16,315 bases of DNA from UMGS1649 sp045604405 (lineage in GTDB: Bacteria > Bacillota > Clostridia > TANB77 > CAG-465): positions 1 through 16,315 of the forward strand of contig JAZUNZ010000038.1 in NCBI GenBank assembly GCA_045604405.1. The letters are read 5' to 3'. A model generated the notes under the pieces. It was not told where the DNA came from. It saw nothing but the letters and a program-made list of their open reading frames with translations, and ran no database searches. The position numbers were made by a program, and so were the translations under genes. Shown here piece after piece: positions 6,760 through 13,494 of the stretch (positions are counted from its first letter, which is position 1; every line of letters starts with the position of its first letter).

Positions 6760-7410
6760 TTATCTTCTAACTTTCTTAATAACAACTCTTCTTCTTGGCT
6801 CTTCACCATAGCTTTCTGTTGTTACATCAGTTCTATTTGCAAGCTCTGTGTGTATTATCATTCTTTCATATGCTGACATTGGCTCTAAACGTACATCTCT
6901 TCCAAATTTTACTGCGTTTTTAGCAAGTTTTCTTGCTAATTCTTTTAGTCTTTCCTCTTTTTTGTTCTTATAGTCATTTACTTCTACGAAAACTTTAGCG
7001 TAGTCGTCTTCTTGCTTTTGAAGAATTGAGTTTATTGTTGATTGTACCGCCTCAATAGTTTTTCCTTTATATCCTATTAAGTGTGCAGAACTGCCAGAAT
7101 CTATCTTTACAAGCACTTTACCATCAACAATTTCTACTGTAAAGTTTGATTCATCACCTGTTATTTCGAATATTTTTTCTAGTATTTCATGCGCTTTTAT
7201 AACTGTTCTTTCAAGTTGTTCATTATCCACTTTCTTTTCAACTGTAAGTCTTACTTTAGCCATTTTGCTAGATAACATTCCTAACATTCCTTTTGAAGGT
7301 TCATCGATTACTACAACCTTTACATCATCTCTAGATACTTTAAGTGTTTCTAATCCCTTTCTTATTGCTTCTTCTACTGTTTTTCCATATTCTTCGGTCA
7401 TTCTCTTCAT
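6760..7410 (-). CDS. khpB: RNA-binding protein KhpB (Jag/EloR)
   Basis: A 216-residue RNA-binding protein that in Gram-positive bacteria partners with KhpA and affects cell elongation and division; in Bacillus it is known as Jag, linked to SpoIIIJ. The Jag-N domain covers about 4-53 (YGKTVEEAIRKGLETL). A KH domain covers about 75-145 with the GxxG loop GYKG at 113-116. The R3H domain at the C-terminus has YERMIIH at 181-187. The basic linker KNKKEERLKELARKLAKNA lies at about 148-166. Start ATG 7410 has AGGGGG eight bases upstream, overlapping the yidC end, with a 1-bp gap between genes. It is the last gene of the rnpA-yidD-yidC-khpB unit. Confidence 0.95.
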   Translation of the reverse strand: MKRMTEEYGKTVEEAIRKGLETLKVSRDDVKVVVIDEPSKGMLGMLSSKMAKVRLTVEKKVDNEQLERTVIKAHEILEKIFEITGDESNFTVEIVDGKVLVKIDSGSSAHLIGYKGKTIEAVQSTINSILQKQEDDYAKVFVEVNDYKNKKEERLKELARKLAKNAVKFGRDVRLEPMSAYERMIIHTELANRTDVTTESYGEEPRRRVVIKKVRR

Positions 7411-7411
7411 T

Positions 7412-8236
7412 TTATTTACCCCCTTCTTCTAGCATTACTTTCTTATTTTTGATCATCATATTTACTATCCATTGTGTTATTATTTGAAGTATATTTCCAA
7501 GAAGCCAATATATTCCAAGTGCTAATGGCATTATATATGCTATATATGCTGAAAGTATTGGCATCATTAAATTCATTGTCTTTTGTTGTTCTTTTTGTTC
7601 ATCTGTTAATTGACTATTTTTCTGGCTTTGTTTCGTTTGTAATATAGAAAATACTAGCGTTAATATCGGTACTATTAATGTAAAGTAACTAGCTTTTTCC
7701 TCTCCTTCTTTAGCAAAAGCCTTTGAAGGAACATCACCAAAGTTTAATCCAAGAAATTTCATATCTATTAAATCATACTTCTTAGCTATTTGTATTTCAT
7801 TAGAATTAATTTCTGCTTCACTTACTTCCTCTTTGCCCAAGTACTCTTGTGTATATTCTTGTAATTGCGCTACCGGTGTTTGTATAATGTACGTTAATGG
7901 TTGTCTTACTATATAAAACATTGCAAATATTATTGGAATTTGAATAAGTAAAGGTAAACACCCACCCATTGGGTTTATTTTATGCTTTTCATACACTTTC
8001 ATTAATTCTTCAGACATTTTTTCTTTGTTGCCTTTATATTTTTCTCTTATCTCTTTTTCTAATGGAACTATTTTATTCATTTCATCCATTGTTTTAGACT
8101 GTTTATATGTTATTGGAAATAATAATACTTTGGTAAGTATTGTAAATATTATTATAGATAACCCATAATTTTGTCCAACAATATTGTAAATTATTCGTAT
8201 TAGAGCCCCAAAAATTCCTGCTATAAAATCTATCAT
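7412..8236 (-). CDS. yidC: Membrane protein insertase YidC (SpoIIIJ/OxaA type)
   Basis: Inserts and folds inner-membrane proteins, alone or with Sec. It has 274 residues, the short Gram-positive type without the large periplasmic domain of E. coli YidC. It lacks a lipobox cysteine at the N-terminus, so it is not a lipoprotein as SpoIIIJ is. Hydrophobic segments are at about 22-42, 92-112, 183-203 and two near 222-262. A basic residue in the first core segment (K36 in FTILTKVLLFPITYKQ) occupies the place of the conserved groove arginine, a common substitution in the family as I recall it. The conserved INPMGGCLPLLIQIPI lies at about 87-102. The ATG overlaps the yidD stop (ATGA), indicating translational coupling, and AAGGAG lies nine bases upstream. 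Confidence 0.97.
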   Translation of the reverse strand: MIDFIAGIFGALIRIIYNIVGQNYGLSIIIFTILTKVLLFPITYKQSKTMDEMNKIVPLEKEIREKYKGNKEKMSEELMKVYEKHKINPMGGCLPLLIQIPIIFAMFYIVRQPLTYIIQTPVAQLQEYTQEYLGKEEVSEAEINSNEIQIAKKYDLIDMKFLGLNFGDVPSKAFAKEGEEKASYFTLIVPILTLVFSILQTKQSQKNSQLTDEQKEQQKTMNLMMPILSAYIAYIMPLALGIYWLLGNILQIITQWIVNMMIKNKKVMLEEGGK

Positions 8237-8493
8237 TTATTTTTTCTCCTTACTCTAAATGGTCTACTCCTCCGTGGATTAAAAGGATTACATTTTAGAA
8301 TCCTTTTTATTCCCTTCAAACTACCTTTAATTATACCATATTTGTCAATAGCTTGTTTAGCATATTCTGAACACGTAGGATAAAATCTGCATTTTCTTCC
8401 AAATAGTCCAGAAATATACTTTTGGTATATTTCTATTGAAAACATTGCAAATTTCCTAGGCGCCATTTTAAGCCTTTTTAATATTTTATTCAT
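8233..8493 (-). CDS. yidD: Membrane protein insertion efficiency factor YidD
   Basis: A small (86 residues) membrane-associated protein thought to aid YidC-dependent insertion. The family core IxxYQKYISGLFGRKCRFYPTCS is at about 20-42, with cysteines 35, 41 and 68 and the CNPFNP motif at 68-73. The N-terminus is amphipathic and the C-terminus very basic (RRSRPFRVRRKNK). It overlaps rnpA by 8 bp at its start and yidC by 4 bp at its end, the usual arrangement in the rpmH-rnpA-yidD-yidC cluster. Confidence 0.96.
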   Translation of the reverse strand: MNKILKRLKMAPRKFAMFSIEIYQKYISGLFGRKCRFYPTCSEYAKQAIDKYGIIKGSLKGIKRILKCNPFNPRRSRPFRVRRKNK

Positions 8494-8836
8494 GTATCAT
8501 GTCAATTTTTGTAAATAAACTTATTATTTCGCCTTTTATGACGAAATAGTCTAATTCTTTTACATCAATTCCCTTTCTATATAAAATTACTACATTATAA
8601 TTTTTATCTAAAATGTTTTCCAAGGAATAATATGCTTCTCTTACCCATCTTTTTAGTTTATTTCTTATAACGCTATTTCCATGTTTTTTGCTAACGCATA
8701 TTCCTAGTAAGTTCTCGCCGCCGTTTAAATCGTTCTTTCTAACATATATAGCCACATTCTTGCCAGACACATATTTTCCTTGCTTTAGTACTCTTTTGAA
8801 GTTTACACTTCCTTTTAATGATTTTGTATATCTCAT
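8486..8836 (-). CDS. rnpA: Ribonuclease P protein component
   Basis: The protein subunit that assists the RNase P RNA in 5' maturation of tRNAs. It has 116 residues, normal length. The family signature RNKLKRWVREAY is at 58-69, preceded by the basic N-terminal strand (KSLKGSVNFKRVLKQGKYVSGK). Start ATG 8836 has AAGGTGA about five bases upstream. Unlike the tight coupling downstream with yidD (8-bp overlap), it is separated from rpmH by a strong terminator, so it probably relies on its own promoter (a possible extended -10 at 8856-8861) and/or read-through. Confidence 0.96.
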   Translation of the reverse strand: MRYTKSLKGSVNFKRVLKQGKYVSGKNVAIYVRKNDLNGGENLLGICVSKKHGNSVIRNKLKRWVREAYYSLENILDKNYNVVILYRKGIDVKELDYFVIKGEIISLFTKIDMIHE

Positions 8837-8855
8837 AAATTCACCTTACACATCT

Positions 8856-8864
8856 ATTTTACCA
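8856..8864 (-). promoter_or_regulatory. Possible extended -10 promoter for rnpA
   Basis: On the minus strand TGG-TAAAAT (8856-8864) resembles an extended -10 element about 20 bp upstream of the rnpA ATG. The -35 region 17 bp upstream (TTTATT, inside the terminator T tract) matches the consensus poorly. It is listed because the strong upstream terminator would otherwise leave rnpA-yidD-yidC-khpB without a promoter. Confidence 0.35.
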
Positions 8865-8872
8865 TAAAAGGC

Positions 8873-8898
8873 AAAAAAAATAAAGGCTTTCGCCTTTA
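8873..8898 (-). terminator. Rho-independent terminator between rpmH and rnpA
   Basis: Minus strand TAAAGGC-GAAA-GCCTTTA is a perfect 7-bp stem closed by a GNRA (GAAA) tetraloop, followed by eight T residues. It starts 17 bp after the rpmH stop. It should reduce transcription into rnpA, consistent with L34 being needed in far larger amounts than the RNase P protein. Confidence 0.85.
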
Positions 8899-8915
8899 AT
8901 AAAAATATTCACAAA

Positions 8916-9050
8916 TTATGCAGAAAGTTTAGCTCTACCTTTAGTTCTTCTTGCTTTAAGTACTTTTCTTCCAGAAGCAGTTTTCATTCTTTTTCTAAAG
9001 CCGTGTTCTTTCTTTTCTTGTCTATTTTTTGGTTGAAATGTCATTTTCAT
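8916..9050 (-). CDS. rpmH: 50S ribosomal protein L34
   Basis: A 44-residue, very basic protein of the large ribosomal subunit. The sequence MKMTFQPKNRQEKKEHGFRK, then RMKTASGRKVLKARRTKGRA and KLSA, matches L34 along its whole length; the core is HGFRxRMxTxxGRxVLxxRRxKGR. Start ATG 9050 is chosen over the ATG two codons later because AGGAGGTG lies eight bases upstream. It is the first gene left of the origin, driven by a perfect consensus promoter and ended by its own terminator. Confidence 0.98.
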   Translation of the reverse strand: MKMTFQPKNRQEKKEHGFRKRMKTASGRKVLKARRTKGRAKLSA

Positions 9051-9093
9051 AAGTAATACACCTCCTGTAAAAAATTCACAAATTTCTGTTAGA

Positions 9094-9122
9094 ATTATAA
9101 CACTTAGCTTTTAAATTGTCAA
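9094..9122 (-). promoter_or_regulatory. Strong sigma-A promoter of rpmH
   Basis: Minus strand TTGACA (9117-9122), a 17-bp spacer and TATAAT (9094-9099) match consensus perfectly in both hexamers and spacing. The predicted start site lies about 37 bp before the rpmH ATG. The -35 box is about 40 bp from the nearest DnaA box, so bound DnaA might influence it. Confidence 0.9.
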
Positions 9123-9163
9123 TGTTTTTTGAAAAAATATTTTAGATGTCTATTTTTACAAAG

Positions 9164-9195
9164 TTATCCACAGTGTTTTTGATAGTTTGTCCACA
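9164..9195 (+). promoter_or_regulatory. DnaA boxes, rpmH-proximal pair
   Basis: A perfect TTATCCACA (9164-9172) and a one-mismatch TTGTCCACA (9187-9195) lie in the same orientation, 23 bp apart start to start. These match the consensus 9-mer bound by DnaA domain IV. Confidence 0.85.
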
Positions 9196-9396
9196 GAAAA
9201 TATTAGAGATTACATATTAATTTTACATAACATTTTATTTGATATTGTTTAGTCTATTTTTTTGCAAAAAGTATTGTTTTTTTCCAATATATTTGATATA
9301 TTAATGCAAATAATTGTGTCCATTTTTGGGTAATTTTTTTAAGTCACAATCATTATGTAAAACTATAGTGTAAATTGCCTTTAAAACTATGAAAAG

Positions 9397-9428
9397 TTAT
9401 CAACAGTTGTGGATAACTTTGTGGATAA
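9397..9428. promoter_or_regulatory. DnaA box triplet just upstream of dnaA
   Basis: TTATCAACA (9397-9405, plus, one mismatch), then two perfect boxes on the minus strand, TGTGGATAA at 9408-9416 and 9420-9428. Starts are 11 and 12 bp apart, close to one helical turn, so all three face the same side of the DNA. The last box ends 24 bp before the dnaA start codon, a position expected for DnaA autorepression. Confidence 0.9.
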
Positions 9429-9452
9429 CTTTTGAATGAGGGGTGAATATTT

Positions 9453-10880
9453 TTGAACGAGGATTTTATAAAAATATGGGAACAAGCGCTTGAAATTTTA
9501 AAAGAAGAAATTTCACCAGTAGGGTATAAGACATACGTAGAAGTCATGATTCCCAGGCTTTCAGACGAAAACACAATTTGTTTTTTAGCTCCCTCAAATT
9601 ATCACATCGAGGTTGTTACTAAGAAGTATTTAGACCTAATTTCTAATACATTAACATTCTTAACAAATAAGAATTACATCATTAACTTTGAATCAAAAGA
9701 GATGTTGATAAGTGACGACAGTTTAGAGCTAGGAAATGAAAAAATTGAAGTTAAAACAGAAGATAAAGTGGATATTAGTGTTCAAAATAATAGTACTATA
9801 AAAAGCGAATCAGTAGTTACTAAACCAGAGGGACAGTATTCAATGACAAACAGTGGATTAAATCCAAGATATACTTTCGAAAATTATATTGTAGGATCAA
9901 ATAACCGTTTCGCATATGCTGCGGCTAATTCTGTTGCAGAAACCCCAGGCCAAGTATACAATCCATTATACATATATGGAGGAGTTGGACTTGGAAAAAC
10001 ACACCTTATGCAAGCTATTGGACATGGAATTTTAGAAAATCATCCTGAAATGAATATTATTTACACTACAGGTGAAGGATTTACAAATGAATTAGTTTCA
10101 TCAATTATGAATGAAAAGATTGAAAATGCGTCTTTTAGGAACAAATATAGAAATATAGACGTTTTGCTTATAGATGACATCCAGTTTTTAGTTGGAAAAG
10201 CTAAATGTCAGGAGGAGTTTTTCCACACTTTCAACACTTTATTTGAAAGTGGAAAACAAATTATTCTTACAAGTGAGAAACCACCTAAGGAACTCAACAT
10301 GTTAGAAGAAAGACTTAAGACTCGTTTCGAAATGGGACTTGCCGTAGATATTCAAGCTCCAGATTACGAAACAAGACTTGCTATACTAAAGAAGAAAAGA
10401 GATAAAGAAAGATATATGGTAGATGATTCTGTTTTAGTTAAAATAGCAACTAAAGTAACTTCTAATATTAGGGAACTAGAGGGGGTTTTTAATAAGCTTA
10501 AGGCATATACATCATTTACAAACAATGAACTTACAGATGATATTATAGATAATACTATAGAATCTGTACTTGTAAAAAATACAAATGTAATTACAAGTAA
10601 ACTAATAATGCAGGTGGTTTGTAAGTTCTTTAATATTAAAGTAGGGGATTTGGTAAGTGCAAATCGTTCTAAGAATGTAGCTTATCCAAGACAAATAGCA
10701 ATGTATCTATGTAGAAGTGTAATCAACATGACTTTTCCTCAAATAGGGAAGGATTTTGGTGGAAAAGATCATACAACAGTACTTCATGCATACAACAAAA
10801 TTAATAATGAATATTTAACAGATTTAAGTACGAAAGATTTAATAGACGATATCAAGAAAACTTTATCTACCAAGGGTTAG
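9453..10880 (+). CDS. dnaA: Chromosomal replication initiator protein DnaA
   Basis: The AAA+ initiator that binds DnaA boxes and opens the origin. It has 475 residues. Domain I covers about 1-80, a poorly conserved, acidic and polar linker (domain II) about 85-135, and the AAA+ core about 138-350. Walker A GGVGLGKTH is at 176-184, Walker B VLLIDDIQF at 237-245, sensor 1 around ILTSE (271-275), the box VII region LEERLKTRF at 284-292 and sensor 2 NIRELEG at 338-344. Domain IV has RSKNVAYPRQIAMYL at 405-419 and the DNA-binding signature KDFGGKDHTTVLHA at 433-446. The start codon is TTG, with GAGGGGTG ending seven bases upstream; no in-frame ATG fits better. DnaA boxes flank the gene on both sides. 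Confidence 0.98.
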   Translation: MNEDFIKIWEQALEILKEEISPVGYKTYVEVMIPRLSDENTICFLAPSNYHIEVVTKKYLDLISNTLTFLTNKNYIINFESKEMLISDDSLELGNEKIEVKTEDKVDISVQNNSTIKSESVVTKPEGQYSMTNSGLNPRYTFENYIVGSNNRFAYAAANSVAETPGQVYNPLYIYGGVGLGKTHLMQAIGHGILENHPEMNIIYTTGEGFTNELVSSIMNEKIENASFRNKYRNIDVLLIDDIQFLVGKAKCQEEFFHTFNTLFESGKQIILTSEKPPKELNMLEERLKTRFEMGLAVDIQAPDYETRLAILKKKRDKERYMVDDSVLVKIATKVTSNIRELEGVFNKLKAYTSFTNNELTDDIIDNTIESVLVKNTNVITSKLIMQVVCKFFNIKVGDLVSANRSKNVAYPRQIAMYLCRSVINMTFPQIGKDFGGKDHTTVLHAYNKINNEYLTDLSTKDLIDDIKKTLSTKG

Positions 10881-10952
10881 ACGACATTATTACAACAATA
10901 TTACAAAAATATTTTGCAAATATTTCGAAGCTTCAAGATATCCACTTTTGAC

Positions 10953-11114
10953 TGTGAATAACCTGTGAATTAATTGTTGAAAAGTTATAAATGAAAAACT
11001 TATTCACAAAAAACATGTGTTTTGTGGATAAAAATCATCACTTATCCACAGATTTGTCCACATCGATTTTAGTTTATATTTAGCGGTTTGTAGTAGTTTT
11101 CAACATAATCCACA
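10953..11114. promoter_or_regulatory. DnaA box cluster upstream of dnaN
   Basis: Perfect consensus boxes are TGTGGATAA at 11024-11032 (minus) and TTATCCACA at 11042-11050 (plus). Near-consensus boxes are TGTGAATAA at 10953-10961 (minus), TGTGAATTA at 10964-10972 (minus, two mismatches), TTATTCACA at 11001-11009 (plus), TTGTCCACA at 11054-11062 (plus) and TAATCCACA at 11106-11114 (plus). The last box abuts the trio repeat through a short GC-containing segment. Confidence 0.85.
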
Positions 11115-11118
11115 GCAC

Positions 11119-11136
11119 CTACTACTACTACTACTA
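11119..11136 (-). repeat. Six tandem DnaA-trio elements (CTA on the plus strand)
   Basis: Six uninterrupted CTA triplets; the complementary strand read 3' to 5' is GAT repeated six times, matching the DnaA-trio motif 3'-(G/A)AT-5' described for Bacillus subtilis. They start 4 bp after a DnaA box and lead into the AT tract, the known geometry for DnaA filament loading on single-stranded DNA. Confidence 0.8.
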
Positions 11137-11170
11137 ATTATATATAGATATATATTAATTATATTATATA
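11137..11170. other. AT tract of the DNA unwinding element
   Basis: 34 bp with a single G (11147) and otherwise only A and T, including alternating TA runs that melt easily. It sits between the DnaA-trio repeat and the right arm of the inverted repeat. This is the most likely initial opening site. Confidence 0.75.
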
Positions 11171-11202
11171 GTGCTGTGAAATTTTTTAGGAGGATTAAAA
11201 AA

Positions 11203-12318
11203 ATGAAATTTAAATGTAGTAAAGAAGATTTAATACTTGCTCTAAATAATGTTAGTAGAACAGTAACAGCAAAAACAACTATGCCTATACTAGAAGGAGT
11301 ATTAATTGAAACATATGATAACAATATAAAATTAACAACTAATGATCTAGAAATAGGAAGTGAATATATAATAAAAGCAGATATAGATGTTTCTGGTAGT
11401 ACAGTTGTAGATTTAAAAACATTTAATGAAATTATAAGAAAGATAGAATCTGAATCAATAACATTTGAAATAGAAAATAGTATCTTTGTTATTAAATCAA
11501 CTAGTGGAATATTTAAGTTATTAACAATGAATCCAGATGAATTCACAAGACTTCCTGTGTTTAATGTGGATAAAGAGATACAAATTTCCGAAAAAATGTT
11601 TAAAGATATGGTTAAAAAGACAGTTTTTGCAACAAGCTCTGATCAAAATAGACCTGTTTATACAGGAGCATTAGTAGATGTTAAAGATGGAGTAGTTAAT
11701 GTTGTAGCTATTGATGGATTTAGGATGGCTATAAGAAAAGAATATCTTGAAAGAAGTTCAGATTTTAAAGCAATTATACCTGCTAAATCCTTAACAGAGA
11801 TAGTTAAAACTTTATCTGATGATGAAGAAAGCATGATGAGAATAGGAATAAACAAAAATCAAGCGTTATTTAGAATGGGTCCTTGTACAGTGGTAAGCAG
11901 AATTATAGAGGGAGACTTTTTAAACTATAATAGTATAATACCAAGTGATACAGACACAACAGTTAGAGTAGCAAGAAAATCTCTTTTAGAATCACTAGAA
12001 AGAGTTGCTATTTTTTCTAAAGAAGTTTCTGAAAAAGATAAGAAGGTTCCTGTAAAGATTAGTATGAGTTTAGATATGTTTGAAATATCTTGTGTAAGTA
12101 TTACTGGAGATGCTAAAGAAAAAGTAAATGCAGTTGTTGGCGGAAAAGATTTAGAAATCGGATTTAATCCAAGATATTTAATGGAAGCATTAAAAGTGAT
12201 AGATGATGATGAAATAGAACTTAACTTTACATCTAATGTATTACCTTTAATAATTAAACCATTAGTTGGAAATTCTTATGTATATATGGTACTTCCTGTA
12301 AAATTAAAAGATGAATAG
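11203..12318 (+). CDS. dnaN: DNA polymerase III sliding clamp, beta subunit
   Basis: Forms the ring-shaped dimer that tethers DNA polymerase III to DNA and is a platform for repair proteins. It has 371 residues, with three clamp folds of about 120 residues each. The start MKFKCSKEDLILALNNVSR, the NDLEIG motif near residue 52, a central FRMAIR stretch and the terminal YVYMVLPVKL are characteristic. I use ATG 11203 with AGGAGG (11188-11193) nine bases upstream; an in-frame GTG at 11176 would place the start upstream of this ribosome site. recF follows after 27 bp and gyrB after another short gap, suggesting one transcript. Confidence 0.98.
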   Translation: MKFKCSKEDLILALNNVSRTVTAKTTMPILEGVLIETYDNNIKLTTNDLEIGSEYIIKADIDVSGSTVVDLKTFNEIIRKIESESITFEIENSIFVIKSTSGIFKLLTMNPDEFTRLPVFNVDKEIQISEKMFKDMVKKTVFATSSDQNRPVYTGALVDVKDGVVNVVAIDGFRMAIRKEYLERSSDFKAIIPAKSLTEIVKTLSDDEESMMRIGINKNQALFRMGPCTVVSRIIEGDFLNYNSIIPSDTDTTVRVARKSLLESLERVAIFSKEVSEKDKKVPVKISMSLDMFEISCVSITGDAKEKVNAVVGGKDLEIGFNPRYLMEALKVIDDDEIELNFTSNVLPLIIKPLVGNSYVYMVLPVKLKDE

Positions 12319-12345
12319 GATATAGTTAGAAAATAGGAGAGACTA

Positions 12346-13437
12346 ATGTATTTACAAAAACTTCAACTTACGAATTTTAGAAATTATGAAAAATTGGAAC
12401 TAGAATTTAGTAAGAACGTAAATGTATTTGTAGGAGATAATGCTCACGGAAAAACAAACATATTGGAATCTATATATCTAAGTAGTATAACAAAATCATA
12501 TAGAACCTCTAAAGATACAGAGTGTATAAATTTTGTTGCGGACTTTTTTAGGAATACTCACACATATATACAAGACAATGATTCAAAAATAGAAGTAGAA
12601 GTATATTTAGAAAATACAAATAAAAAACAAATAAAAGAAAATGGTGTTAAAATAAACAAATATTCAGATTTTATAGGAACTATTCCTTTAGTACTATTCT
12701 CACCAGATAATATGGATATAGTAAAGGGTAGTCCAAAAAATAGAAGAAAGTTTTTAGACATTTTAATTAGTCAGCTATCTAGAAGTTATGTTATATGTTT
12801 ACAAGAGTATAATAAATTGTTAACTTTAAAGAATAATTTATTAAAACAAAACAAATCTGAAGTGGACTTAACATATCTAGATATATTAGATGAAAAATTA
12901 GCTGAAAAGATAGAAAGTATTGTTTCATATAGATTTAAATATGTGGATACTGTGGAAAAATGTGCAGCAAAAATCCAAAAAAGTTTATCTAAAGATGAAG
13001 AAAATTTAAAATTAAAGTACGTTTCAGAATTTTTAGGTAAAAATAGGCAAGAAATTATTAAGATATTAGCTAACTCTAGAGAAAACGATTTTATTAGAAA
13101 AACATCAAATAAGGGAATTGGCCATGATGATATTTTGGTACTAGTAAATGATAAAGAAGTAGCTGTGTATGGTTCGCAAGGACAAAACAGAACAGCACTT
13201 TTAAGTATGAAACTTGCAGAATTTGAAATTTTAAAAGAGGAAAAGGAAAACGTCCCTATAATTCTTCTTGATGATGTTTTTTCTGAGTTAGATAGGCAAA
13301 GAATTAACTTTTTAATAGATTATGTGGCTAAATACCAGGTGTTTATTACTACTACTGAGATAGATAGTATAGATAGTATTGAAAATAAACAAATTTTTAA
13401 AATAAAAAATGGAACAGTTGAAAAAATAAAAAATTAA
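12346..13437 (+). CDS. recF: DNA replication and repair ATPase RecF
   Basis: An SMC-like ATPase that, with RecO and RecR, loads RecA at single-stranded gaps. It has 363 residues. The Walker A GDNAHGKTN is at 30-38, the ABC-type signature GSQGQNRTALLSMKLAE at 276-292 and Walker B IILLDDVFSELD at 305-316. The opening MYLQKLQLTNFRNY is typical. The middle of the protein (about 145-240) is lysine- and asparagine-rich and less conserved. ATG 12346 has AGGAGA six bases upstream. The small S4-domain gene commonly found between dnaN and recF is absent; the 27-bp gap cannot hold it. Confidence 0.97.
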   Translation: MYLQKLQLTNFRNYEKLELEFSKNVNVFVGDNAHGKTNILESIYLSSITKSYRTSKDTECINFVADFFRNTHTYIQDNDSKIEVEVYLENTNKKQIKENGVKINKYSDFIGTIPLVLFSPDNMDIVKGSPKNRRKFLDILISQLSRSYVICLQEYNKLLTLKNNLLKQNKSEVDLTYLDILDEKLAEKIESIVSYRFKYVDTVEKCAAKIQKSLSKDEENLKLKYVSEFLGKNRQEIIKILANSRENDFIRKTSNKGIGHDDILVLVNDKEVAVYGSQGQNRTALLSMKLAEFEILKEEKENVPIILLDDVFSELDRQRINFLIDYVAKYQVFITTTEIDSIDSIENKQIFKIKNGTVEKIKN

Positions 13438-13455
13438 TGATAAAATGCAAAAAGA

Positions 13456-13471
13456 CAATTAGGGGTAATTG
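13456..13471 (+). repeat. Small inverted repeat in the recF-gyrB gap
   Basis: CAATTA-GGGG-TAATTG is a perfect 6-bp stem with a GGGG loop, 23 bp before the gyrB ATG. The loop sequence AGGGGTAA is repeated at the real gyrB ribosome site (13483-13490). There is no T run that would make it a good terminator. Function unknown. Confidence 0.45.
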
Positions 13472-13494
13472 TAAAAAAGATAAGGGGTAAGAAA

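Larger units (their letters stand above)
9123..9452. other. oriC: Origin region, upstream part (incC-like): DnaA boxes and AT-rich DNA
   Basis: A 402-bp gene-free stretch separates rpmH and dnaA; this entry covers the part beyond the rpmH promoter. It holds five DnaA boxes (listed separately). Between them is about 200 bp of very AT-rich DNA (9196-9396) with T runs and short AT palindromes. In the Firmicutes layout known from Bacillus, this is the incC half of a bipartite origin and also the dnaA promoter region. I could not identify a convincing dnaA promoter. Confidence 0.8.
11111..11178. repeat. Inverted repeat enclosing the origin unwinding element
   Basis: CACAGCAC (11111-11118) and GTGCTGTG (11171-11178) are perfect 8-bp inverted copies separated by 52 bp, which consist exactly of the CTA repeats plus the AT-only tract. 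The left arm contains the end of the last DnaA box. The right arm ends 9 bp before the dnaN Shine-Dalgarno sequence. Confidence 0.7.
10881..11187. other. oriC: Origin region, downstream part with unwinding element (oriC)
   Basis: A gene-free stretch between dnaA and dnaN. From left to right it has a short AT-rich lead-in (10881-10950), a dense run of DnaA boxes (10953-11114), six CTA repeats read as DnaA-trio elements (11119-11136) and a 34-bp tract with one G/C (11137-11170). This order of box cluster, trio and AT tract, pointing towards dnaN, is the order of the Bacillus unwinding site. It probably also carries the dnaN promoter, which I could not pin down among the many AT-rich hexamers. 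Confidence 0.85.

Noticed and set aside
9286..9302. AATATAT-TTG-ATATATT inverted repeat in the upstream origin region
   Set aside because: Pure A/T arms this short are expected often at this base composition; no supporting element nearby.
9345..9375. Possible dnaA promoter ending in TATAGT
   Set aside because: The -35 hexamer at 17 bp matches only three of six positions, so it is not called as a feature.
10881..10935. Possible terminator after dnaA (AATATTTTGCAAATATT)
   Set aside because: The AT-only stem is weak and no T run follows; it does not look like a functional terminator.
11121..11136. CTA repeat as a plain microsatellite
   Set aside because: Its position right after a DnaA box and before the AT tract fits the DnaA-trio pattern much better than a random simple repeat.
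11100..11546. Minus-strand open frame covering the origin and the start of dnaN
   Set aside because: It runs through the CTA repeats and AT tract and is antisense to dnaN; the low-complexity Ile/Leu/Ser composition is what such DNA gives by chance.
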